38,646 nt of DNA from Caedibacter sp. (lineage in GTDB: Bacteria > Pseudomonadota > Gammaproteobacteria > Francisellales > Francisellaceae). The stretch spans positions 1 to 38,646 of the forward strand of contig JAHDDB010000003.1 of assembly GCA_020629575.1 (NCBI GenBank), given 5' to 3'. Position numbers and translations under genes: made by a program. Numbering within the stretch: the stretch's first letter is position 1; each line of letters begins with the position of its first letter. Below the pieces are notes generated by a model. The model worked only from the letters and a program-made list of their open reading frames with translations, was not told the origin of the DNA and did not search any database. This document shows positions 30,862 through 38,646 of this stretch, piece by piece.

Positions 30862-32265
30862 TTAAAACTTTGCATTCCCTGGGGTGCGTGGGAATGGAAT
30901 CACATCACGAATATTCGGTACACCAGTGATATAGCCCAATAGACGCTCAAAACCAAGCCCAAAGCCACAATGTGGTACTGTGCCATAGCGACGTAAATCA
31001 CGATACCAATATAAGCCTTCAGCATCGACACCGGTTTCAGCAATGCGCTTATCCAGTACTTCAAGACGTTCTTCACGTTGACTGCCACCGATAATCTCAC
31101 CAATACCCGGCACCAATACATCCATTGCTGCAACAGTTTTATTATCGTCATTCAAACGCATATAAAAGGCTTTGATATCCTTTGGATAGTTCATTAAGAC
31201 GACTGGGGATTTGAAATGCTCTTCACACAAAAAACGCTCATGTTCAGATTGTAGATCCAAGCCCCACTCAACCGGATAGTCAAATGTCTTGCCACAGCTT
31301 TTTAAGATCTCAATGGCATCTGTATATTCAACGCGAATAAAGTCATTGTTAACAACAGAGTTTAATTTATCCATCAGGCCTTTTTCCATAAACTGATCAA
31401 AGAACTTTAGATCATCTTGGCGCTCATGCATAATGGTTTTAATCACTGATTTTAAGAGATTTTCTGCCAAGTCAGCATCATCATTCAGATCAGCAAAAGC
31501 AAGCTCAGGTTCAACCATCCAAAACTCAGCCAAATGGCGTGAGGTATTTGAGTTTTCCGCACGAAATGTTGGGCCAAAGGTATAGACTTTGGATAACGCC
31601 ATACAATAAGTTTCAACATTTAATTGCCCAGAGACCGTTAGAAATGTTTCACGGCCAAAAAAGTCTTGAGTGTAATCAATCTTGTCCTGATCGTTTTTAG
31701 GTAAATTCAACTGATCTAATGTTGAAACACGAAATAACTCACCAGCACCTTCACAATCATTTGAAGTTAAAATGGGTGTGTTAACCCAGAAAAAGCCTTC
31801 ATCATTAAAGAAGTTATGAATAGCATTGGCTAAAGTATGACGCATGCGCGAAACGGCACCGATCAAGTTAGTACGAACGCGTAAATGTGCATGTTCTCTT
31901 AAGTGTTCCATGGTATGGCGTTTAGGTGATACCGGATAGGTTTCAGGGTTATCAATCCAGCCATGAACAATGACCTCATCTGCTTGGATTTCAACACTTT
32001 GTCCTTTGCCTTGTGATGCAACCAATGTGCCCGTCACTTCAAGCGCGCAGTCTTTAGTTAGACTCAAGATCTCTGATTGGTAATTAGCAAGTGTGCTTTC
32101 AACGATTGCCTGAATGGGATCAAAGCATGAGCCATCGTGAATAGCTAGAAAAGAAAGCCCAGCTTTTGAGTCGCGACGGCTTCTTAACCAGCCTTTAACG
32201 GTGACTTTTTGCCCAATAAGACTTGGTGTGGTAAATAGCGCTTTTGCGGTATGTGTTTGTGTCAT
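30862..32265 (-). CDS. asnS: Asparagine--tRNA ligase
   Basis: [95 protein letters not shown] extends to 32307 but MTQ start at 32265 is more plausible. Confidence 0.97.
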   Translation of the reverse strand: MTQTHTAKALFTTPSLIGQKVTVKGWLRSRRDSKAGLSFLAIHDGSCFDPIQAIVESTLANYQSEILSLTKDCALEVTGTLVASQGKGQSVEIQADEVIVHGWIDNPETYPVSPKRHTMEHLREHAHLRVRTNLIGAVSRMRHTLANAIHNFFNDEGFFWVNTPILTSNDCEGAGELFRVSTLDQLNLPKNDQDKIDYTQDFFGRETFLTVSGQLNVETYCMALSKVYTFGPTFRAENSNTSRHLAEFWMVEPELAFADLNDDADLAENLLKSVIKTIMHERQDDLKFFDQFMEKGLMDKLNSVVNNDFIRVEYTDAIEILKSCGKTFDYPVEWGLDLQSEHERFLCEEHFKSPVVLMNYPKDIKAFYMRLNDDNKTVAAMDVLVPGIGEIIGGSQREERLEVLDKRIAETGVDAEGLYWYRDLRRYGTVPHCGFGLGFERLLGYITGVPNIRDVIPFPRTPGNAKF

Positions 32266-32307
32266 ATTTTTTTCACCTATTACTATGGTTTTTAATTTCT
32301 TTAGCAT

Positions 32308-32355
32308 GACGGGGTGTTTATAAAATTATAGTTTTTACTAAAATGCGTAACTCCA
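32308..32355. repeat. Dispersed repeat copy B (right half)
   Basis: TGACGGGGTGTTTATAAAAT (32308-32327), identical over 20 nt to 28012-28031, then partly conserved to ~32355. Confidence 0.6.
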
Positions 32356-32585
32356 GTAACTAAAATTTCGCAAGCGATTATAACGATATTTGAACTTAAG
32401 CGGTAGCACAGATTGCAAATTGGCATGAAGACTGACAGGGAAATCGCATTTAAATCCTCTGAATGATTTATAAGCGGTATAACATCTTCTAAAAGCCACT
32501 AAAAGTAGATATTCTCTTTGTACCACTGTCCATTGTCGACTAAAATTAGTGAAGATATTATGATGATCATAAAATGATGTAAAAA

Positions 32586-32661
32586 TGGTGGGTCGTGCAG
32601 GATTCGAACCTGCGACCAATTGGTTAAAAGCCAACTGCTCTACCAACTGAGCTAACGACCC
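32586..32661 (-). tRNA. tRNA-Lys (anticodon TTT)
   Basis: Minus strand GGGTCGTTAGCTCAGTTGGTAGAGCAGTTGGCTTTTAACCAATTGGTCGCAGGTTCGAATCCTGCACGACCCACCA. Confidence 0.97.
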
Positions 32662-32703
32662 TAAGACAGGGCACATTATAGGGAATATGGAGTCAATTGC
32701 AAT

Positions 32704-33312
32704 ATGAACATGAGAAAAAGTAGAAAAAAGGGCGAAAATAATAAATATGCTCGAAGCTTAGGCTTTAGCTTGATCGAAGGGATGGTTGTTATTGTTGTAA
32801 TGGCAATTGTTATTGCAGTTGCTGTGCCTATGATGATTGGCACCTTTGGACGTGCTAATTCAGAAATTTATTTAGATAAAGTTAAAGCGGCTTTAGAGTT
32901 AGGCCGAATCACTGCAATGTCAGAAGCGGTCAACGTCTTTCTGTGTCCAAGCGCGGATGGTGCTACGTGTGCGGCAGTGCCAGCAAGTAACTGGGGTAAT
33001 AATCGCTTGATTTTATTTACAAGCTCGGATGGAGTGTCGACTGATGTTGACCGTATTATTACAACGATTGAGGCACCTAGTGAAGGTGCCTTTATTTACA
33101 GCACAAGTTCTAGTATGCGTAGATATAGACCAAGCGGTCTTTCAGCAACTAATGGAGGGTTAAGATATTGTGCAACCGTTGACAATCAAGGGGCGCAGAG
33201 ATTTGATAGATCAGTCATAACTAATACAATTGGGCGTGTACGCTTAGGTATTTGCAAGAAAGCACTACCTTGTAATATTTCAGTAACAGGTTCTGCAGCA
33301 GAGGATTGTTGA
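32704..33312 (+). CDS. Type IV pilin-like / FimT-GspH-family pseudopilin
   Basis: LGFSLIEGMVVIVVMAIVIAVAVPMMIG prepilin signal (G|F, E at +5), GspH-like body with Cys residues. Confidence 0.8.
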   Translation: MNMRKSRKKGENNKYARSLGFSLIEGMVVIVVMAIVIAVAVPMMIGTFGRANSEIYLDKVKAALELGRITAMSEAVNVFLCPSADGATCAAVPASNWGNNRLILFTSSDGVSTDVDRIITTIEAPSEGAFIYSTSSSMRRYRPSGLSATNGGLRYCATVDNQGAQRFDRSVITNTIGRVRLGICKKALPCNISVTGSAAEDC

Positions 33313-33315
33313 TGC

Positions 33316-33349
33316 AACTATAATATTCCCCATATTTGGGGTTATAGTT
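33316..33349. other. Strong hairpin immediately 3' of the pseudopilin gene
   Basis: AACTATAA-tatt-CCCC-atattt-GGGG-TTATAGTT; 12 paired positions with a one-sided bulge. Confidence 0.6.
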
Positions 33350-33406
33350 AGAGATACACAAAGAGTCTTAAAGAGGTTAAATTTTATATCAAATTGACGG
33401 GGCAGA

Positions 33407-33491
33407 TCAAATCACACCGATCACCAAAGCGATCATAAGCTCGATAACTGAAAAGCCCTTGTAATAGGGGCATATCTTTTGAAATAGTCAT
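33407..33491 (-). pseudogene. Frameshifted prepilin N-terminal remnant (PilW/PilV-like signal)
   Basis: Minus strand ATG at 33491 gives MTISKDMPLLQG...; +1 frame gives ...YYKGFSVIELMIALVIGVI* (ends 33407), a canonical prepilin cleavage/TM motif with no in-frame start. Confidence 0.7.
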
Positions 33492-33497
33492 TAAGAT

Positions 33498-33680
33498 TTA
33501 GAACAGATCATCTGTTTTACGGTTGAAAATATTACGATGCTTTTGTGCTTCTTTTTTTTGTGATTGCGAGCGTGTCGGAAAGTCGCGATCGTAATTGGCA
33601 AGAAAATCTCCGGCATTACTGACGTATTCACGTTGCTTTTTATTGTCAAAAAGGTGCAGCATTTTAAGAATAATGGACAT
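33498..33680 (-). CDS. Small conserved-looking hypothetical protein (60 aa)
   Basis: MSIILKMLHLFDNKKQREYVSNAGDFLANYDRDFPTRSQSQKKEAQKHRNIFNRKTDDLF; hydrophilic, protein-like composition, minus-strand TATAAT at 33716-33721 upstream. Confidence 0.5.
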   Translation of the reverse strand: MSIILKMLHLFDNKKQREYVSNAGDFLANYDRDFPTRSQSQKKEAQKHRNIFNRKTDDLF

Positions 33681-33771
33681 AACTTATCTAAGTTGTTGTT
33701 TCTATTTTGTTGGCGATTATACTAGAATGCCTAACAAAAACCTATACCATGTACAACCGTAAGGCAAATTT

Positions 33772-35223
33772 ATGCGCCCAGGCCCTATTTTTAAAGTATT
33801 AGGCATGTTGCTGATGTTCTTTAGTTTGACGATGTTAACACCGATCATCGTCAGCTTGGTTTATCATGAACATAATAGCGAACCTTTTTTATCGAGCTTC
33901 TTAATTACATTGATCTCAGGGGTTGTCTTTTGGGCACTTAGCTCTAAGTCAAAAAAGCAGTTGACGGTTAAAGATGGATTTATTGTCGTGATTGCCATTT
34001 GGTCAGTGCTTGGGTTTTATGGTGCGATTCCTTATATGTTGTCAAATGGTTTGCATTTGAGCTTTTCTGATGCGGTTTTTGAATCAATCTCAGGGTTTAC
34101 GACGACGGGTGCTACGGTCATCCATGGTCTTGATTCATTGCCTAAGAGTATCTTATATTATCGTCAGCAAACGCAGCTGTTAGGTGGTATGGGGATTATT
34201 ATCTTATCGGTGGCAATTCTGCCAATGCTTGGTGTTGGCGGTATGCAGCTATATCGCGCTGAAGCCAATGGTCCATGGAAAGAGAATAAGTTAACCCCAA
34301 GAATCGCTGATACGGCCAAAGTGCTGTGGGGTATTTATCTGTTACTCGTTGTGCTGTGTATTATCAGTTACAAATTCGGTGGAATGAATTGGTTTAATGC
34401 GATCTGTTATGCCTATTCAACGATTGGTACCGGTGGTTTTGCGCCAACGGATGCATCTATGAGTGGTCAAACGCCGTTGATTTACTCGATCTGTATCTTT
34501 TATATGATGGTTAGTGCGACAAGCTTTGCACTGCATTTTACTGCATTTAAGCGTTTATCACTTAAGGTCTATTGGCGTGATCCTGAGTTTCGCGCTTATA
34601 TCTTTTTTGCTTTTTCGATGATTGTGATTGTTGTATTAACATTGATCTCACAAGATGCAACGAAGAGCAATGATCGCGCGTTTTGGGATGGCTTATTTCA
34701 AGTTGCATCATTTGTGTCAAACACGGGCTTTACAGCGGATGCAAATTACCATTTATGGCCATTGTTCTTGCCAATCTTATTAATGGTTATTGGTCTTATT
34801 GGTGGATGTGCGGGTTCAAGCTCGGGCGGACTTAAGATCGTGCGCGCGGTACTCTTAAGAAAACAAGCTTTTCGTGAAGCAAGGCGCTTGGTGCATCCTG
34901 CGGGCGTTTTTCCTGTGAAATTTGGCAATAAAGTCATGTCAGAAACCGTCATGAGTAGTGTTTGGGGTTTTGTTGCGGCTTATTTTATTTTGTTCGTGAT
35001 CTTATGGTTATGTATGATGGGGGTCGGCATTGATTCGGTGACGGCATTCTCTGCTGTTGCAGCAAGTATCTCAAACTTAGGTCCTGGTCTTGGGCAAGTG
35101 GGGGTGAATTATGCCACCTTACCAACTGAGGCGCATTGGATCTTGAACTTTGCAATGCTCTTGGGACGCTTGGAGGTCTTTACGATTTTAGTATTATTTA
35201 CACCGGATTTTTGGCGCCGATAA
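33772..35223 (+). CDS. trkH: TrkH-family potassium uptake protein
   Basis: SISGFTTTGATVIHGLDSLPKSILYYRQQTQLLGGMGIIILSVAILPMLGVGGMQLYRAE; AYSTIGTGGFAPTDAS; GGCAGSSSGGLKIVR. Confidence 0.95.
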   Translation: MRPGPIFKVLGMLLMFFSLTMLTPIIVSLVYHEHNSEPFLSSFLITLISGVVFWALSSKSKKQLTVKDGFIVVIAIWSVLGFYGAIPYMLSNGLHLSFSDAVFESISGFTTTGATVIHGLDSLPKSILYYRQQTQLLGGMGIIILSVAILPMLGVGGMQLYRAEANGPWKENKLTPRIADTAKVLWGIYLLLVVLCIISYKFGGMNWFNAICYAYSTIGTGGFAPTDASMSGQTPLIYSICIFYMMVSATSFALHFTAFKRLSLKVYWRDPEFRAYIFFAFSMIVIVVLTLISQDATKSNDRAFWDGLFQVASFVSNTGFTADANYHLWPLFLPILLMVIGLIGGCAGSSSGGLKIVRAVLLRKQAFREARRLVHPAGVFPVKFGNKVMSETVMSSVWGFVAAYFILFVILWLCMMGVGIDSVTAFSAVAASISNLGPGLGQVGVNYATLPTEAHWILNFAMLLGRLEVFTILVLFTPDFWRR

Positions 35224-36264
35224 TTAGGACATTGGTTGTTGTATGGTGTTGTATTTCTTAAGCTCGTCAGCATCAATTATCCCGTGATTAAAGAGTTTGG
35301 TTAATGCCTGCTCTAAGGTTTGCATGCCCTTATTTTGACTGGTTTGCAACACATTATAAAGCTGAGGAATTTTATTCTCGCGAATAAGATTGCGTACAGC
35401 CGTGTTAGCAATGAGCACTTCATGTGCTGCGATGCGTCCGCCTTCTTTTTTACGAATAAGTCGTTGAGCAATAACAGCTTGCAAAGACTCTGAGAGCATC
35501 GAGCGAATCATTGGCTGCTCATCCCCAGGAAAGACATTAATAACCCGATCAATCGTTTTAGGTGCTGATGAGGTATGCAAGGTGGCAAATACTAAATGCC
35601 CTGTTTCAGCGGCGGTTAAAGCCAAACGAATGGTCTCAACATCACGCATCTCACCAACTAGAATATAATCTGGATCCTCACGTAGTGCCGCACGTAGAGC
35701 TGCATTAAAGCTTAAGGTATCACGTTTAACCTCACGTTGATTGATGAGGCATTGCTGTGATTTATGGGTAAACTCAATCGGATCTTCAATCGAGATAATA
35801 TGTCCTTTTTCAGTTTTGTTAATATGATCAATCATTGCGGCAAGTGTCGTACTTTTACCACTGCCTGTGGGACCAGTAACGACAATCAACCCATGTGGTT
35901 TATGCATCAGTTCTTTGAAGATCTCAGGTGCTTCAAGCTCATCCAATGTATAAACACTCTCCGGAATCACGCGAAAAACAAGTGCACTGCCGCGATCTTG
36001 TTTAAAGGCATTCACCCTAAAACGTGAGTGAAGCTCTGGCAAATGGACAGAGAAATCATATTCTAATGTTCCTTGGAAATGTTGATATTGCTCTGGGCTC
36101 ATGACTTCATGTAAGTAGCTCTCAAGGTTTTCTTCAATTAATAGCTCATCACTGACAGATTCAATATGTCCATCAATGCGTAGCTTAGGTTTAGCACCAC
36201 TTGAGAGATGTAAATCCGATGCCTTTTTGCTAATACAAAGCGATAATAATTCCGTGAGGTTCAT
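35224..36264 (-). CDS. pilT: Type IV pilus retraction ATPase PilT
   Basis: KKASDLHLSSGAKPKLRIDG, VTGPTGSGKSTTLAAMIDHIN, AALRAALREDPDYILVGEMRDVETIRLALTAAETGHLVFATLHTSSAPKTIDRVINVFP. Confidence 0.94.
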   Translation of the reverse strand: MNLTELLSLCISKKASDLHLSSGAKPKLRIDGHIESVSDELLIEENLESYLHEVMSPEQYQHFQGTLEYDFSVHLPELHSRFRVNAFKQDRGSALVFRVIPESVYTLDELEAPEIFKELMHKPHGLIVVTGPTGSGKSTTLAAMIDHINKTEKGHIISIEDPIEFTHKSQQCLINQREVKRDTLSFNAALRAALREDPDYILVGEMRDVETIRLALTAAETGHLVFATLHTSSAPKTIDRVINVFPGDEQPMIRSMLSESLQAVIAQRLIRKKEGGRIAAHEVLIANTAVRNLIRENKIPQLYNVLQTSQNKGMQTLEQALTKLFNHGIIDADELKKYNTIQQPMS

Positions 36265-36310
36265 GTTAAGATATCCTTCTTACTAACTATACCCTCTAAG
36301 ACTATAGCAG

Positions 36311-37009
36311 ATGAATCATGATCAAGAAGTGCGATTGCGACAAAATTTATCAAAGCTGCAACAACGGATTGAGTTATTAACTATTGATTGTATGATCAAG
36401 CCAAAACTATTAGCCGTATCAAAAAAACAATCTATTGAGGCGATGCGTGTGATTTACGATGCGGGTATGCGCACGTTTGCTGAGAGCTTTGTCCAGGAAG
36501 CAATTGACAAGATCCCCGTATTGCCAAAGGATATTACATGGCACTATATTGGGCGTCTGCAATCAAATAAGCTTAAAAAAATCGCACAATATTTTGATTG
36601 GGTGCATACGCTTAGCAGCATTGAACATGCTCAGAAATTACAGCGTCACTGTGCTGAGTTGGGTAAAACAATGCAGGTGCTGATTCAGATTAATGTTGAT
36701 CTTGAACCACAAAAATCAGGCATTATGCTTAATGATAGCGATACAATTGAGCATCTAGTTGACTATATTGTGAAATATTGTCCTAATCTCAAACTTTGCG
36801 GCTTGATGTGTATGCTTGAGGACACTGGAGAGTATGATAAAGAGTTAGTAAGTTTTGATAAACTTGTTCAATGTAAAGACAATATAAACCAAAAGTTTAA
36901 GCTTAATCTGCAAGAGTTATCAATGGGCATGAGTGGTGATATGCCAGCAGCGATTGCCGCAGGCAGCACGATGCTACGTATAGGAAGCACTATTTTTGGC
37001 GCGCGTTAA
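36311..37009 (+). CDS. YggS-family pyridoxal phosphate homeostasis protein
   Basis: PKLLAVSKKQ, FAESFVQEAIDKI, WHYIGRLQSNKLKKIAQYFDWVHTLSS, LSMGMSGDMPAAIAAGSTMLRIGSTIFGAR. Confidence 0.95.
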   Translation: MNHDQEVRLRQNLSKLQQRIELLTIDCMIKPKLLAVSKKQSIEAMRVIYDAGMRTFAESFVQEAIDKIPVLPKDITWHYIGRLQSNKLKKIAQYFDWVHTLSSIEHAQKLQRHCAELGKTMQVLIQINVDLEPQKSGIMLNDSDTIEHLVDYIVKYCPNLKLCGLMCMLEDTGEYDKELVSFDKLVQCKDNINQKFKLNLQELSMGMSGDMPAAIAAGSTMLRIGSTIFGAR

Positions 37010-37022
37010 GAGGGAGACTAGG

Positions 37023-38132
37023 ATGTTAAAGAGAGTTTTTTGGAGTTTGATTGCGGCCCTTGTAATTGTCATTGCGATTCTTGCCTTAATTAAGCGTCAA
37101 GCTGAGGAGAGGGTTAATGATCCTCAAGCAAAGCACTTTGCGAATGTTGTCGTCTTTGGCGATAGCTTAAGTGATAGTGCTTACCATGGACAAAGTGTTG
37201 GCAATAACTATTGGGTTAAACCCAGTGGTATTACCGATAAAATTGGCGCACCAATTACCAGTGAATTAAGTGTAAATGCCCCAACACGTAAGACGTGGTT
37301 TAATTATTTTTTAGCTAAGATGCCAACGACTGCGGGAGATAAGTTTTACAATATTAAAGCGTTAAAGCCTAATATGGCTTTTGATCATAATGCGTCATTT
37401 GCAACAGCTTCGGCTGAGACCGGTGATTATTATTTAACGGATACAACATGGGCACGTGATAGGAGTGAACAATGCATCAATGGTGTGGGTGATTATGGCA
37501 CTTATAATTGTGTGCCAGGCATGTTAAAGCAGTTGCAATTATATCTTGCTAATGTCAATAACAAGCCGAACCCAAAAACGCTTTTTATTTTATGGGCTGG
37601 GGGTAATGATTTTTATCAAAATATCGTGCGTATTGCGTCAAAAAATGGTCAAGCAATTGCGCATCCAATTGATAATATCGTTAAAGCGGTAAAAATATTG
37701 ATGCAACATGGCGTGCCTGTAGCAAATATCTATGTGCTTGATCTGCCTAATTTTTCAATGGTGCCAGCATTGACGAATTTAATTGATGAACACATTCATA
37801 GTCATATGATGCGTCAAAGTGTGCTAGCAGTGATTTCATCCATTTCACAAATGTATAACTTAAGTTTGCAAACTAATCTTGTGCTGCAGACTTTAGGTGA
37901 ATTCCCTGCCAATCATGTCTTTCCAATCGATCGACTATTTTTAGATGTTTATTTTAATAAAGACAATGTGTTGGCAAATATTGGTATTACAAAACCTGTT
38001 GATTTAACCTGTGCCGATGCGAAAGGTTTGCCGTATTGTAATGGCTTTTTATTCTATAACGGCATGCATCCTACAACAACGGTGCATCGTTATTTAGCAA
38101 GTCAGCTGCTTGATTATATTCAGATGACCTAA
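37023..38132 (+). CDS. SGNH/GDSL-family hydrolase (membrane-anchored or secreted esterase)
   Basis: N-terminal TM, VVFGDSLSD block I, ILWAGGNDFY block III, NGMHPTTTVHRYLA block V. Confidence 0.9.
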   Translation: MLKRVFWSLIAALVIVIAILALIKRQAEERVNDPQAKHFANVVVFGDSLSDSAYHGQSVGNNYWVKPSGITDKIGAPITSELSVNAPTRKTWFNYFLAKMPTTAGDKFYNIKALKPNMAFDHNASFATASAETGDYYLTDTTWARDRSEQCINGVGDYGTYNCVPGMLKQLQLYLANVNNKPNPKTLFILWAGGNDFYQNIVRIASKNGQAIAHPIDNIVKAVKILMQHGVPVANIYVLDLPNFSMVPALTNLIDEHIHSHMMRQSVLAVISSISQMYNLSLQTNLVLQTLGEFPANHVFPIDRLFLDVYFNKDNVLANIGITKPVDLTCADAKGLPYCNGFLFYNGMHPTTTVHRYLASQLLDYIQMT

Positions 38133-38529
38133 AGCGCTCGAAGTCTTCACGCACTTCGGGTAATACGCGTTGAATGCGCTGGGTTTTAGTGTTGATAAAA
38201 ACCCAATTGGTTTCAGCCTTGGCAACGATTTCACCGCGTTGATTGATAAATTCATATTTGCGTAGTGCGGTTGAGCGCTTTATCTCATCAACCCACGTTC
38301 TAGCCTCAATAACCTCGTTTAAGAAAACCTGCTTGATGTAGTCAATAAAGTGGGTTTTGGCAACCCATGTACAATGGTATTGATGATAACGCTTGGTATT
38401 CCAACCGCAGGCGTCTGAATGCATTACCGCAATATCCTGCATCCATTTGATATAGACGATATTGCTAACATGTTTGTTAGCGTCGATATGCTCTGCTATC
38501 ACATTAAAATGTGTTTTGAATGTTTGCAT
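38071..38529 (-). CDS. YbgC-like acyl-CoA thioesterase (4HBT hot-dog fold)
   Basis: FNVIAEHIDANKHVSNIVYIKWMQDIAVMHSDACG...WVAKTHFIDYIKQVFLNEVIEARTWVDEIKRSTALRKYEF. Confidence 0.85.
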   Translation of the reverse strand: MQTFKTHFNVIAEHIDANKHVSNIVYIKWMQDIAVMHSDACGWNTKRYHQYHCTWVAKTHFIDYIKQVFLNEVIEARTWVDEIKRSTALRKYEFINQRGEIVAKAETNWVFINTKTQRIQRVLPEVREDFERFRSSEYNQAADLLNNDAPLL

Positions 38530-38568
38530 AAATTATTCCTTTAATTGAAATTAGGCATCTATTATTTC

Positions 38569-38600
38569 AACACCCCGCCTCGCAAGCTTAAGCACCCCTC
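38569..38600. repeat. Dispersed repeat copy C (left half)
   Basis: CAACACCCCGCCTCGCAA[G/A]CTT matches 27953 onward in copy A, then diverges. Confidence 0.6.
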
Positions 38601-38646
38601 TTGCAAAGCATAGGTTTATAGGGATCTTTTCTATTCATTTAATTCT

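Noticed and set aside
32586-32661. tRNA-Lys(UUU) as a deliberately linked target of the ACNase candidate
   Set aside because: It lies 7 kb away beyond unrelated housekeeping genes; co-occurrence in the window is best explained by chance.
32338-32676. Minus-strand 112-aa ORF (LAQLVEQLAFNQLVAGSNPARPT)
   Set aside because: It reads through tRNA-Lys; the peptide is the well-known spurious translation of a tRNA gene.
33395-33402. TGACGGGG next to the prepilin remnant as a possible end of the AACACCCCG repeat family
   Set aside because: Only 8 nt match the repeat end (TGACGGGGTGTT) and the flank diverges; too short to claim.
1-38646. CRISPR array, prophage, integrase or IS transposase
   Set aside because: No regularly spaced repeats and no integrase, transposase or phage structural ORFs were seen in the window.

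Overview
The window is a chromosomal segment of a low-to-mid GC gammaproteobacterium. Gene content (unfused nuoC/nuoD, glmM-tpiA-secG-tRNA-Leu-nuo order) suggests a Thiotrichales/Legionellales-type relative, but this is inference only. From left to right: the C-terminal part of a LysR-type regulator; glmM, tpiA, secG, tRNA-Leu(GAG); a complete 14-gene nuoA-N complex I operon (3866-18546); and an ~8.3 kb defence island (18674-26868) between nuoN and ndk. Then come ndk, a small membrane protein, a LysM/FimV-like protein, murJ, asnS, tRNA-Lys(UUU), a FimT/GspH-like pseudopilin, a degenerate prepilin remnant, trkH, pilT, a YggS-family gene, a GDSL esterase and a YbgC-like thioesterase. The most interesting part is the defence island, a type I (IC-like) restriction-modification operon ordered hsdR-hsdS-[DUF1016/YhcG-like nuclease]-[30-aa hsdS-tail mini-ORF]-[PrrC-like ABC-ATPase/anticodon-nuclease candidate]-hsdM. 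The nuclease gene lies exactly between two copies of the hsdS 3' end. Each copy is 50 nt from the next start codon. The second copy survives as an untracked 30-aa ORF that overlaps both the upstream stop and the downstream start. This looks like the scar of a cargo-insertion or swap event beside a suicide RNase. Other observations are a dispersed repeat with AACACCCCG terminal inverted repeats, a frameshifted minus-strand prepilin signal remnant and several unexplained hairpins. All family calls are from motif reading; no searches were run.
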